From Gordonia oryzae (lineage in GTDB: Bacteria; Actinomycetota; Actinomycetes; Mycobacteriales; Mycobacteriaceae): DNA of 64,000 nucleotides. The stretch spans positions 213,462 through 277,461 of the forward strand of contig NZ_RKMH01000008.1 of the NCBI RefSeq assembly GCF_003797185.1. Direction: 5' to 3'. This document shows, piece by piece, positions 8,744 through 17,154 of the stretch. Within the stretch, counting starts at the first letter, position 1. Each line of letters begins with the position of its first letter. The position numbers and the translations under genes were made by a program. Below the pieces are notes generated by a model, which searched no databases, was not told the origin of the DNA, and saw only the letters and a program-made list of their open reading frames with translations.

Positions 8744-9058
8744 ATGACCGTTCGCGTTGCCGTCTGCTACGGACAACCCACCGACCCCGCCGCGTTCGAC
8801 GACCACTACGAGCGGGTACACATCCCGCTCGCGAATGCGATCCCGGGCCTGACCGACTACACCTACGCCAAGGTGTCGACGCTCGACGGCTCCGAGCCGC
8901 CGTACTACTCGGTCGCGAGCCTGTACTTCGCCGACGACGACTCGTTGAAGGCCGGCCTGGGGTCTCCCGAGATGGCCGCCGCCGCAGGTGATGTGCCCAA
9001 CTTCGCCACCGGTGGGGTCACCATGTTCACCCACGCCGAGACCTCGGTGCGTCCGTGA
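8744..9058 (+). CDS. EthD-family protein
   Basis: The 104-residue protein is a ferredoxin-like EthD/dimeric alpha-beta barrel protein (VCYGQPTDPAAFDDHYERVH, then GLTDYTYAKV). Members are small accessory or degradative proteins of unclear chemistry. It starts 5 bases after paaZ with an AGGAG site in the last paaZ codons, and its stop overlaps the paaI start as GTGA. It is therefore co-transcribed with phenylacetate genes, but its function there is unknown. Confidence 0.85.
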   Translation: MTVRVAVCYGQPTDPAAFDDHYERVHIPLANAIPGLTDYTYAKVSTLDGSEPPYYSVASLYFADDDSLKAGLGSPEMAAAAGDVPNFATGGVTMFTHAETSVRP

Positions 9059-9303
9059 CGTCGGTTCCCGACGAGGTCACCGACCACGCGATCGCGCGGC
9101 GGATGTTCGCCGAGGACAACGCGTCTCGCGCGCTCGGCATCGAGCTCCTCGAGCTCGGTGCCGGGCGGGCGCGGATGTCGATGCGCATCGGAGCACAGAT
9201 GGTCAACGGCCACGGCATCACCCACGGCGGCTATGTGTTTCTCCTCGCCGACACCGCGTTCGCGGTCGCCTCAAGCACGGGGACGACGCCCGTGAGGTCG
9301 TGA
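9055..9303 (+). pseudogene. paaI: Truncated PaaI-type hotdog thioesterase
   Basis: The first 72 residues match PaaI thioesterases: MFAEDNASRALGIELLELG, then MVNGHGITHGGYVFLLADT with the HGG catalytic loop. After AVAS the frame departs from the family and stops at residue 82. Full proteins are about 140 residues and need the rest of the hotdog sheet. The missing half is not seen in another frame downstream, which suggests a deletion or replacement and not a simple frameshift. PaaI normally removes dead-end acyl-CoAs from this pathway. Confidence 0.75.
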
Positions 9304-9581
9304 GCGTCGGGCGCACCGGGATCGACGACGTCAGCGTCCCCTTTGGCGAGCAAGTGGTTGCCGCAGGTCACGCGGTGACAGCCGCACCGTGGGCCGCCCC
9401 TGAGCCGCGGTCTCGTGGTCGCCGATGAGGCGGACCATGTGATTTCGCGCGACGCGGTAATACTTCGGTGTTGGTCGTCGCGGCTGTCGGTTGCGGTGGC
9501 GCCGGTCATGTGTGAATGATCTGCGCCACGACAGCGGTCGACACCTTCCGAGGCAGGGGCAGCGTCCCGGCTTGCACCAAC
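9304..9581. other. Gene-free scar region after truncated paaI
   Basis: I see no convincing gene here in either strand. Open frames are short and lack family resemblance, although one minus-strand frame has a CGCHRVTCG cysteine/histidine stretch. The region lies exactly where PaaI loses its C-terminal half and where a paaK ligase might be expected, so it may be the scar of a rearrangement. Confidence 0.5.
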
Positions 9582-9603
9582 TCTATAGACTATGTTTCAT
9601 AGT
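9582..9603 (+). promoter_or_regulatory. Putative GntR operator before the hydratase-lyase operon
   Basis: Two overlapping elements are seen: TCTATAGACTATG at 9582-9594 and the perfect inverted repeat ACTATG-N3-CATAGT at 9589-9603. The motif TCTATA-N2-CTATG recurs on the opposite strand at the gntR start (12042-12054). A regulator shared by both promoters is the simplest reading. Confidence 0.65.
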
Positions 9604-9645
9604 GCGAGGTGTCACAGGGGCAGTCGGAGCAGCGGAGGAACGCAT

Positions 9646-10512
9646 ATGGCCGGGACCACCGGATCGAGTCTGAGCGATCACGTCGACGGTTGGCGTCCCG
9701 GTCCGATTACCCAGGTCGACACCCTCGACGCGGCGCAGGCGACGCGGTTGGCCGCCACGCTCGGACTATCGGAGACCCTCGCCGACGGCGATCCACTGCG
9801 ATTGCCCTGGCACTGGATCTTCTTTTCCGAGTGGCCGCCGACTGCCGAACTGGGCGCCGACGGTCACCCCGCCCACGGTCATTTCCTGCCACCGATCCCG
9901 GATCGCCGTCGGATGTTCGCCGGTGCACGGATCACCTCCACGGCGGCACTGATCCTCGGCGAGCGCACCGAGAAGGTGTCGTCAGTGGCCTCGATGACCG
10001 AGAAGAACGGGCGCACCGGCGACATGCTCTTCGTCACGGTCCGCAGTGAGTACCGCCAGGGCGGAGCCGTTGTGCTCACCGAGGACCAGGATCTGGTGTA
10101 TCGCAGCGATTCCGGCGACGCGCGGCCCTTCGATCGGCCGAGTCCCGACCTCGCCGACGCGACCGCACCATGGACCGCGGAGCCGACACCCGACACGCCG
10201 CTGCTCTTCCGGTACTCGGCACTGACCTCCAACGCGCATCGCATCCACTACGACCGTCCGTACGCGACCGGCGTCGAAGGCTACCCTGATCTCGTCGTCC
10301 ACGGACCGTTGCTGGCCACCTACATGGCCGAGCTAGCCAACGCGCATGGTAAGTCGCTGCGCACCTTCAGCTTCCGGCTGCGCAGTCCGCTGTTCCTCGG
10401 TGACCGCTTCCGCGTCGAGGCCACCCCGGACGATGACGGTGGCGCGGTAGAGCTCGCCGTCGTCACCGGACAGGGCACCGTTCACGTCTCGGGCAAGGGA
10501 GAATTCGCATGA
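9646..10512 (+). CDS. MaoC-like dehydratase, probable C4/C5-dicarboxyl-CoA (itaconyl/mesaconyl-CoA type) hydratase
   Basis: The 288-residue protein has two hotdog halves: an N-terminal dehydratase-like region (LPWHWIFFSEWPPTAELG, PPIPDRRRMFAG) and a C-terminal MaoC part (YSALTSNAHRIHYDRPYA, LVVHGPLLATYM). This layout is seen in mesaconyl- and itaconyl-CoA hydratases. It overlaps a CitE-type lyase gene by ATGA; such pairs convert an unsaturated C5-CoA to citramalyl-CoA and split it to acetyl-CoA and pyruvate. The GGAGGAA site fixes the ATG at 9646. The exact substrate is inferred. Confidence 0.75.
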   Translation: MAGTTGSSLSDHVDGWRPGPITQVDTLDAAQATRLAATLGLSETLADGDPLRLPWHWIFFSEWPPTAELGADGHPAHGHFLPPIPDRRRMFAGARITSTAALILGERTEKVSSVASMTEKNGRTGDMLFVTVRSEYRQGGAVVLTEDQDLVYRSDSGDARPFDRPSPDLADATAPWTAEPTPDTPLLFRYSALTSNAHRIHYDRPYATGVEGYPDLVVHGPLLATYMAELANAHGKSLRTFSFRLRSPLFLGDRFRVEATPDDDGGAVELAVVTGQGTVHVSGKGEFA

Positions 10513-11372
10513 TCGACGCCACCGATCCCATCGCATCGCTGCGCGTCGCGCGCAGCTTCCTGTTCGTCCCGGGTAATCGGCCCGAGCGTTTCGACAAGGC
10601 CGCCGCGGCCGGTGCCGATGTGGTGATCATCGACCTCGAGGACGCTGTCGCCCCGGAGGACAAGGGTGCGGCCCGCGAGCACATCGCCGGCTGGCTTGCG
10701 GCAGGTAAGCACGCCGTCCTGCGCATCAATGCCTCCGGAACACCCTGGCATGCTGACGATGTGGAACTCGCGGCCCGGCACGGCGCACCGGTGATGCCCG
10801 CCAAGGCGAGCAGCGCCGACGAGGTGGTACACGTGACGCAGGCGACCGCGGCGCCGGTCCTGCCGCTCATCGAGACCGCGCGGGGCATTCTTGCGGCGCC
10901 GGCCATCGCGCAGGTACCTGGTGTCGCCCGAGTGGGCTTTGGTGCCATCGACTTCGCCGTCGAGATCGGTGCCGACCCCGATGACCACGAGGCACTGCTG
11001 TATGCGCGTTCGATGCTCGTCACGGCGTCGGCCGCGGCGGGTATCGCCGCCCCCATCGACGGAGTGACCACGGCGCTGCGCGACGCCGAAAAGCTCGTCG
11101 CCGACGTCAGTTACGCCGCGCGGATCGGCATGACCGGCAAGCTCTGCATCCATCCCGCCCAGGTGGCTACGGTCCACGCGTGCCTGGCACCGTCGGACGC
11201 CGAGATCGCTTGGGCCCGTTCGATTGTGTCGGTGGCCGGTACCAAATCCTCGGCGGTAGCGGTCGGCGGACACATGGTGGACCCGCCGGTTGTCGCACGC
11301 GCACAACGGATTCTAGCGTCAGCACTCGACCCCGAAGGGACGGGCACCCCAGGGCGCCAGAACTCAGCGTGA
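10509..11372 (+). CDS. HpcH/HpaI-CitE family CoA-ester lyase (citramalyl-CoA lyase-like)
   Basis: The 287-residue TIM-barrel lyase shows SFLFVPGNRPERF, VIIDLEDAVAPEDK (metal ligands), LPLIETARGI, GFGAIDFAVEIG and GKLCIHPAQV. These features are typical of CitE-like proteins that cleave malyl- or citramalyl-CoA, and there is no citrate lyase alpha or gamma subunit nearby. It follows the hydratase with an ATGA overlap. Its last 9 bases overlap the end of the convergent gntR gene. Confidence 0.85.
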   Translation: MIDATDPIASLRVARSFLFVPGNRPERFDKAAAAGADVVIIDLEDAVAPEDKGAAREHIAGWLAAGKHAVLRINASGTPWHADDVELAARHGAPVMPAKASSADEVVHVTQATAAPVLPLIETARGILAAPAIAQVPGVARVGFGAIDFAVEIGADPDDHEALLYARSMLVTASAAAGIAAPIDGVTTALRDAEKLVADVSYAARIGMTGKLCIHPAQVATVHACLAPSDAEIAWARSIVSVAGTKSSAVAVGGHMVDPPVVARAQRILASALDPEGTGTPGRQNSA

Positions 11373-12044
11373 CTCGTGCCGATGCTCGGCGAGCAGACGC
11401 CCGGCCTTGCCAATGTGCGCCGACATCGCGGCCCGTGCGCCGGCCGCATTGCGTCGGCGCAGGGCGTCGATGATGTCGCGATGATCGTCGGCCGATGCTT
11501 GCGGCCAGCCGTCGACCGACGAAAAGAACCGTCGGGGAGCATAATTGAGCGACGACTTGATCATCCACAACAGCTTGGGCGATCCCGCCGCGGAATAGAT
11601 CAGTCGGTGGAATTCGTGATTGAGCCGCTCGACCTCGTCGTTGTCCTTCGCGTTGGCGGCCACCTCGAGTGCGGCCTGCAGACGGTCGAGGGTGGCCAGG
11701 TCCGCATCGTCGAGACGAGCGGCGGCGCGGGCGGCGAGTTCGCCGGCCAACAGCGCCTGTCCGGCAAAGACGTCCTCGATGTCGGTGCTACTCAAGGGTG
11801 CGACGACGAATCCGCGCCGCGGTTCGACCCGCAGTAGTCCCTCGCTCTGCAAGGACAGTAGTCCCTCCCGTGCCGGCGTGGCCGAGACCCCCAGTTCATC
11901 GGCAACGGTCTCCGGGCGGATGAACTCGCCGGGTTGCAGCGCTCCGGAGACGATGAGCTCACGGACGTACTCCGAGACCTCGTCGGACAACCGGGGACGA
12001 CGTCGGCGTCGCGCCGCCGGAGCGGGAGCCGCAGAATCAACCAT
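11364..12044 (-). CDS. GntR-family (FCD subfamily) transcriptional regulator
   Basis: The 226-residue protein has an N-terminal winged helix (RELIVSGALQPGEFIRPE, LGVSATPAREGL) and a helical FCD ligand domain with LNHEFHRLIYSAAGSP and DDHRDIIDALRRRN, the latter carrying metal-binding His. It is convergent with the CitE-type gene. The 13-base motif shared by its own start region and the hydratase promoter suggests it regulates both. The ATG at 12044 lies at the edge of that motif, so bound protein would occlude initiation. Confidence 0.88.
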   Translation of the reverse strand: MVDSAAPAPAARRRRRPRLSDEVSEYVRELIVSGALQPGEFIRPETVADELGVSATPAREGLLSLQSEGLLRVEPRRGFVVAPLSSTDIEDVFAGQALLAGELAARAAARLDDADLATLDRLQAALEVAANAKDNDEVERLNHEFHRLIYSAAGSPKLLWMIKSSLNYAPRRFFSSVDGWPQASADDHRDIIDALRRRNAAGARAAMSAHIGKAGRLLAEHRHESR

Positions 12045-12054
12045 AGAATATAGA
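12042..12054 (-). promoter_or_regulatory. Putative GntR autoregulatory site
   Basis: On the minus strand this reads TCTATATTCTATG. It matches TCTATA-N2-CTATG at 9582-9594 in all 11 fixed positions and includes the gntR start codon. The local sequence is AT-rich against a GC-rich background. Confidence 0.6.
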
Positions 12055-12137
12055 ATACAGTCACGACCTGGTCCTGTGCCGATCTCCCGGATTGCCCTCC
12101 CAGGAAGCGGCCGGCGCCGGGTCCTACAGTGGATGAA

Positions 12138-13388
12138 ATGACTGCGGGTGGCACCGCGCGGGAGCGCGAGGGCATGTTCGCCTCGCTGCACATCCGTAAC
12201 TATCGCCTGTTCTTCGGCGGGCAGGCGCTCTCGCTGGTCGGCACCTGGATGCAGGCCACCGCTCAAGCCTGGGTGGTCCTGACCCTCAGCGATTCGCCGA
12301 CCGTGCTCGGCGTGATCGTCGCGCTGCAGGCCGTACCGATCCTGGTCCTCGGCCCGTACGCGGGGGTGATCGCCGATCGCGTGGATCGTCGCAAGGTGAT
12401 GATCATCCTGCAGTCGGTGATGGGGCTGCTGGCGGCGGCCCTGGCGATCCTCACCTTCGGCGGTTGGGTGCAGGTGTGGCAGGTCGGGGTCCTCGCCGTG
12501 CTGCTCGGACTGAACAACGCGTTCGAGAACCCCTCCCGCCAGGCGTTCATCCACCAGATCGTCGGCGAATCCCGGATCCGCAATGCGGTCACCTTGAACT
12601 CGGTGATGGTCAACGCGGCGCGGGCGGTCGGCCCGGCCGTGGCCGGGTTGGTCCTCGCCACGGTCGGCGCGGGGTGGTGTTTCGCGATCAACGCGGCCAG
12701 CTTCGTCGCGGTGGTGGTGTCACTGCTGATGATGCGAACCGCCGAGATCGCCGAGGAGACACCGGTCAAACGCGGCAAAGGCCAACTGCGCGAAGGGCTC
12801 CGCTACGTCGCCGGACGCCCCGTGCTGTGGGTTCCGCTGACGATGATGGCATTGGTCGGCACCCTCGCCTACGAGTTCGGGGTGTCGCTGCCTGCCGCCG
12901 CCAAGGACGCCTTTCACGGCGGCCCCCAGGCCTTCGGCTTCATGACGGCGGCGATGGGGGTGGGCGCGGTCGTCGGCGGTCTGCTGGTGGCCGCGCGCGG
13001 CACCACCGGTTTGCGCACGTTGATCCTGGCCGCCATCGGGTTTGGCATCACCATCGCGGTAACCGCTGCGGTCCCGCACCTGTGGATGGCGATCGTCGCC
13101 CTGTTCTTCGTCGGCTGGCTCAGCGTGTCGTTCATGTCAACCGGAAACGCGACGCTGCAACTGAATTCGGATCCCCAGATGCGTGGCCGGGTGATGTCGT
13201 TGTGGTCGGTGGCGTTCCTGGGGTCGACGCCGATCGGCGGACCGCTGATCGGGTGGATCAGCGAGGCGTCCGGGCCGCGGGCCGGCCTCGCAGTCGGCGC
13301 TGCCTCGTGTTTCGTCGCCGCGGCCATCGGCCTGGCCATCCATCGCCGTCGTGCGCCGCACCTACCGCGGATGGAATCGACGACCTGA
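12138..13388 (+). CDS. MFS transporter (EntS-like, 12 transmembrane segments)
   Basis: The 416-residue membrane protein resembles the MFS_3 group that includes the enterobactin exporter EntS. Near the N-terminus are LHIRNYRLFFGGQALSLVGTW and the loop motif ADRVDRRKVM. About twelve hydrophobic stretches follow, with a break near residue 215 (PVKRGKGQLREG). The substrate is unknown. A GTG at 12129 is an alternative start. The 3' end overlaps the convergent membrane-protein gene by 27 bases. Confidence 0.85.
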   Translation: MTAGGTAREREGMFASLHIRNYRLFFGGQALSLVGTWMQATAQAWVVLTLSDSPTVLGVIVALQAVPILVLGPYAGVIADRVDRRKVMIILQSVMGLLAAALAILTFGGWVQVWQVGVLAVLLGLNNAFENPSRQAFIHQIVGESRIRNAVTLNSVMVNAARAVGPAVAGLVLATVGAGWCFAINAASFVAVVVSLLMMRTAEIAEETPVKRGKGQLREGLRYVAGRPVLWVPLTMMALVGTLAYEFGVSLPAAAKDAFHGGPQAFGFMTAAMGVGAVVGGLLVAARGTTGLRTLILAAIGFGITIAVTAAVPHLWMAIVALFFVGWLSVSFMSTGNATLQLNSDPQMRGRVMSLWSVAFLGSTPIGGPLIGWISEASGPRAGLAVGAASCFVAAAIGLAIHRRRAPHLPRMESTT

Positions 13389-14324
13389 CGGCCACCCGCG
13401 ACGCTCGGCGACGAAGGCGAGCACCGCGGGCGCGGCACCGACGACGGCGACCACCCAGATGCGCGTACGCAGTGGTGCCACCACGGTGTCGAATACCGCG
13501 CGGGCCACGTCCGGCGTGATGACGTCGGCGGGAACGGCATCGAGATACCGGCCGCGGGCCACCACCACTGCGACGGCGAGCAGCAGCATCACCGTGGTGA
13601 CGCCCAGGCCCAGCCCCATCACCGCTCGCCACCGGCGGGTCGGAGCAGCGACACCGATCGTCGCGACGATCGCCAGCGCGGTCAGCCAGGGCAGGACCAG
13701 CGCCGCGGCGTCCACTGCGGACACCGCACGTTGAGCGCGGCGCAGTGCGTCCGACTGCCACAGGACGAGCTGATGATGAATCGCCGGAATCTGCTCGGCG
13801 GCGGTGAATCCGTCGTCGATCAATCGCTGTCGAATCCGGGCAACCATCGGAGCCAGATCGATTGCAACGATTCCGGTGTCGCCGGCGAGAAGCCGATCGA
13901 GGGTGGTGTGCGCGGCACGATTGGCGGTCGTCCACGCGGTGGCGAACGCCGACGAGGACACGAAGCGCTCGACCGTGTCGTGAAGGTAGGACTCGAGTTG
14001 CGCCGCGATCAGCGGTGAGAGCACCTGCGCCGGTCGAGTACCGCTGCCGGGCGCCAACGCCGAGAGCGCCTCGGTGCTCAGTGCCGCGATATCGACGTGA
14101 TCGTCGATAACCGCCACGAGAGCATCAGTGACCTCGGTCCGGATCACCGGGTCGGATGCCAGTGGCGCCACCATTGCCACGTAGCCGTCGGCGTCGAGCA
14201 ACTCGGACCGCAGATATCCGGCAAGCAGCGTCGACAACACCATCACCACCGACACCACGGTCAACAGCGCCGCACCGACCGACCGGTTGCGACTGCGTCC
14301 CGCGGCGACAGTGGGATATGTCAT
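13362..14324 (-). CDS. Conserved-looking membrane protein of unknown function
   Basis: The 320-residue protein has one N-terminal membrane segment (VGAALLTVVSVVMVLSTLLAG). An Ala-rich extracytoplasmic region of about 160 residues follows. Three C-terminal segments come next, beginning near LPWLTALAIVATIGV. I recognise no catalytic motif. The start is uncertain: the ATG at 14324 lacks a clear ribosome site, and the frame stays open upstream to 14450. Confidence 0.6.
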   Translation of the reverse strand: MTYPTVAAGRSRNRSVGAALLTVVSVVMVLSTLLAGYLRSELLDADGYVAMVAPLASDPVIRTEVTDALVAVIDDHVDIAALSTEALSALAPGSGTRPAQVLSPLIAAQLESYLHDTVERFVSSSAFATAWTTANRAAHTTLDRLLAGDTGIVAIDLAPMVARIRQRLIDDGFTAAEQIPAIHHQLVLWQSDALRRAQRAVSAVDAAALVLPWLTALAIVATIGVAAPTRRWRAVMGLGLGVTTVMLLLAVAVVVARGRYLDAVPADVITPDVARAVFDTVVAPLRTRIWVVAVVGAAPAVLAFVAERRGWPSGRRFHPR

Positions 14325-14646
14325 GCTGCCGGAGGGTGACGGCGCTCGACCCGCGGCCTCACTTCCGGAGGGAACTCCCGCGTGAAGGTCCCCGCCTTCC
14401 TGCGGTTTTGGTGTCACGATGACATCCAAGCACGTGACATCGGCCACCACGCGGCATCCGCAGCGCTCCGAGCGGTCGGTGTGAACGGCTCCGACGGCCG
14501 CACGGGGCCGACTTCGGAACTTTCAGCAACAGGAGTAGCCTCACCCACTGCGACGTGCGAAGAATTGGACGGAGGTTTTTCCGATCGTTACCGAACAGCC
14601 ATCGACCGGTTCCCCGGCGTCTGCGAAACGTTCGGACGCCGATCCG
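14325..14646. other. Divergent intergenic region before the acyltransferase
   Basis: No separate gene is seen. The right end (14584-14646) is probably coding: GGAGG at 14571-14575 is followed 8 bases later by an in-frame ATC that would add 21 residues to the acyltransferase. The left part presumably holds the two divergent promoters. Confidence 0.5.
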
Positions 14647-16038
14647 GTGACCGTCCCCGTCGCAAGCGACGTCTCCCCGACGGATTCCGGCACCGAGCCG
14701 GCTGCCAAACCCGCCACACGCGACAAGCACCTCTACCAGATCGACTTCGTCCGACTGGTGACCTTCGGTGCGGTGATCCTCGACCACGTGATGCTCAGCG
14801 TCACCGCCCCGACCAGTGTCGCCGCAGGCGCCGTCGAGGTCTTCCTCCGCTACACCCGCTACAGCTTCTTCGCCCTGACCGGCTTCGTCCTCGGATACCA
14901 GTACCGCAACCGCGAGCTCAAGGCGATTCCGTTCTGGAAACGACGTTACAAGCTGATCGGCCTGCCCTTTCTCATGTGGAGCCTGTTCTACTGGTTCTAC
15001 ATCCGCTATCACTTCGGTGGCGTCAACGCGATCGTCAACGCGTGGAACAGTCTCGACGCCGCAGAGCGTTCGGTGAAATCGATCGTCTACGACCTCATCA
15101 CCGGAAACGCCGCCTACCACCTGTACTTCCTGTCGGTGAGCATGCAGATCTATCTGGTGTTCCCGCTGATGCTGTGGATTCTTCGGCGCACCTGGGGTTT
15201 TCACCGCTACCTACTCGCCGCGAGCTTCATCTTCCAGATGGTGATGATGTACGCGATGGTGCGCTCACCCCTCTCCTTCTTCACGTGGGGTATCCAGGGC
15301 GAGGTCTGGAGCCACCTGGTGGTGACGATCTTCCCCTACCAATTCTTCATCCTCGCGGGCTGCGTGTCGGCCATGCACTATGAGGCCTTCGGTGCCTTCA
15401 TCACACGGTGGCGTTGGCAGCTCATCGGTGTCGGCATCGTGGTGATCGTCGCGACCTGGCTCTACTACCTCTACATCGTCGACCGTGGCGAGGACCTGTT
15501 CCGGGCGACCAACGTCTTCATGCTCCACAACATGTGGGCGTTCATCGCGATCATCGTGATCCTGTACGGCCTCGGCACGCTCTGGCAGGAACGCCGTCAC
15601 CCCGGCTCAATCCCCGACCGGTTCATGAAGACCGCCGCCGATCGCTCCTTCGCCATCTATCTCGCACACGTCCTGGCGATCTATGCCCTGCTCCCACAGA
15701 TCGCCGACGAAGCCATCCCCGCCCTGCCGCGCGTCATCCTGGCGTACCTCGCCACGGTCGTGTTGACGGTATTCGTGGTGGAGACGTTGCGACGCAGCCC
15801 GATCAGTCTCATCACCACCGGACGCAATCGCATCGACTGGCGCTACCAGAACGCCGGACGGTCCGCGCTCGTCGGACTCGCCGGCATCGTCGTCGGCCTG
15901 ATCGTCCGCCTCGGCTTCGGCTGGTGGGCGGGCAATCTGATCGCCGCAACCGGCGCCTTTCTGGTGTTCTCGATGGCGATCGTCTATTGGCACCAGGTCC
16001 GCCACCGCGACGCGGAGTACGTCGAAGAAGCGGTGTGA
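14647..16038 (+). CDS. Acyltransferase family 3 (OafA-like) membrane protein
   Basis: The 463-residue integral membrane protein begins with the hallmark IDFVRLVTFGAVILDHVM (catalytic-type His) and continues with about ten hydrophobic segments. The family transfers acyl groups to sugars or lipids at the cell envelope. Late in the chain, DRSFAIYLAHVLAIY matches the family's final His motif. The annotated GTG lacks a ribosome site, while an in-frame ATC at 14584 has a perfect GGAGG. True translation may therefore begin there, giving 484 residues. Confidence 0.85.
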   Translation: MTVPVASDVSPTDSGTEPAAKPATRDKHLYQIDFVRLVTFGAVILDHVMLSVTAPTSVAAGAVEVFLRYTRYSFFALTGFVLGYQYRNRELKAIPFWKRRYKLIGLPFLMWSLFYWFYIRYHFGGVNAIVNAWNSLDAAERSVKSIVYDLITGNAAYHLYFLSVSMQIYLVFPLMLWILRRTWGFHRYLLAASFIFQMVMMYAMVRSPLSFFTWGIQGEVWSHLVVTIFPYQFFILAGCVSAMHYEAFGAFITRWRWQLIGVGIVVIVATWLYYLYIVDRGEDLFRATNVFMLHNMWAFIAIIVILYGLGTLWQERRHPGSIPDRFMKTAADRSFAIYLAHVLAIYALLPQIADEAIPALPRVILAYLATVVLTVFVVETLRRSPISLITTGRNRIDWRYQNAGRSALVGLAGIVVGLIVRLGFGWWAGNLIAATGAFLVFSMAIVYWHQVRHRDAEYVEEAV

Positions 16039-16050
16039 CGCAGCGCGCGT

Positions 16051-16121
16051 CAGCCCATCACCGACGCAACGCGCCAGCCCATCACCGACGCAACGCGTCA
16101 GCCCATCACCGACGCAACGCG
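16051..16121. repeat. Three tandem copies of a 24-base unit
   Basis: The unit begins CAGCCCATCACCGACGCAAC and is repeated at 16051, 16075 and 16099; the copies are identical over 23 bases. On the minus strand the first-read copy contains the last codons and stop of the SGNH hydrolase gene, so the 3' end of that gene has been triplicated. The repeats fill the gap between two convergent genes. Confidence 0.9.
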
Positions 16122-17059
16122 TCGACGATGAGGCGGGCGACGCCGGCCTTGCCGGAGGCGTCCGGGTGGTACGGCACGGGCAGCTCGAATCCGCGCAGCC
16201 ACGGGTCGGGTGAGCACACGGTGTGCTCGGCGCCGAGCGGACCGGTGGTGACGAGCTCGGCACCGGAGATCTGCGCGGCTTCGGCGGTCACCTGGGCGAG
16301 CGCGTCGTACACCCGGATGGTCGACTCGATCTCCTCCGGCGTGAGTGCGAGTTTGGGACAGATCGGGCCACCGGCAACCACCACCGGTGGATAGTCGACG
16401 AGGACTATCCGCGCCGCGGGGGCGCGCATCCGAACGGCGAACACCGTCTCGATCATCTTCTGCTCGACGGCGGCATACTGTTCGAATCCGGGTTCGGGAG
16501 AGATGGGGCGGCCATGTCCGCACACCCGCTCGGCGATCTCCTTCACCGGGTCGGCGACAGAGTTCTTGCAGCCCATGGCAATCAGGCGCTGCACGTAACC
16601 GATGTCGTTGCCGCCGGTGGTGATCGTCACCAACGCCGTACCGGGGGTGACGGCGTCGATCTGGGGTTGCGACACGAACCGCTGTCGACGGTCCAGGATG
16701 TTCTCGGTCGTCGCCCCCGAACACGTCGCGTCGACCAGGCTCATGTTCAGCGCTTGAGCAACCTGGTGCGGATAGTTGTCCACGGTGCGCAGGCACCGGT
16801 TGCCGACCGAGTCCAGCCCGCCCGGGCCTGCGGCATAGGAACTCCCCAACGCCACATACTTCTGCGGTGCGGCGGCAGGCGAGACGGCGGTCTCGGGCTG
16901 GCGCTGCGCGGCGGTCTCGGGCTGGCGCTGCGCGGCGGTCTGCACCATCGTCGACTCAGCCGCCGACGGCACGCTCGCACTCCCGGAGAGTACGACGACG
17001 GCGGCGGCGACCAATGCGGCAACCGCCGTGGCGACACGGCCGAAACGTGCTCGAGACAT
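16106..17059 (-). CDS. Secreted SGNH/GDSL-type hydrolase
   Basis: The 317-residue protein has an N-terminal signal peptide (VATAVAALVAAAVVVLSGSA). A Gln/Pro-rich linker contains two AAQRQPET repeats. The hydrolase domain shows block I ALGSSYAAGPG (nucleophile Ser), block III TTGGNDIGY and block V PYHPDASG (Asp and His). It probably hydrolyses a lipid or envelope ester outside the cell. The ATG at 17059 is preferred over a TTG three bases upstream. It is unusual in having 24-base tandem repeats both inside the gene and over its stop. Confidence 0.88.
   Translation of the reverse strand: MSRARFGRVATAVAALVAAAVVVLSGSASVPSAAESTMVQTAAQRQPETAAQRQPETAVSPAAAPQKYVALGSSYAAGPGGLDSVGNRCLRTVDNYPHQVAQALNMSLVDATCSGATTENILDRRQRFVSQPQIDAVTPGTALVTITTGGNDIGYVQRLIAMGCKNSVADPVKEIAERVCGHGRPISPEPGFEQYAAVEQKMIETVFAVRMRAPAARIVLVDYPPVVVAGGPICPKLALTPEEIESTIRVYDALAQVTAEAAQISGAELVTTGPLGAEHTVCSPDPWLRGFELPVPYHPDASGKAGVARLIVDALRR
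16886..16941. repeat. 24-base tandem repeat inside the SGNH hydrolase gene
   Basis: The unit GGCGGTCTCGGGCTGGCGCT plus four bases occurs twice exactly (16886-16909, 16910-16933) with an 8-base third start. It encodes the AAQRQPET repeats of the linker behind the signal peptide. The reading frame is kept because the unit is a multiple of three. Confidence 0.85.
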
Positions 17060-17154
17060 CAAGGAACATTTTCACACACCGCGATGACAGGAAGCGTCAA
17101 CGCCCCGTGTTGAATTGCCCACGTGGCGTGGACAAAAGCCGCGTTCGGGCGATT

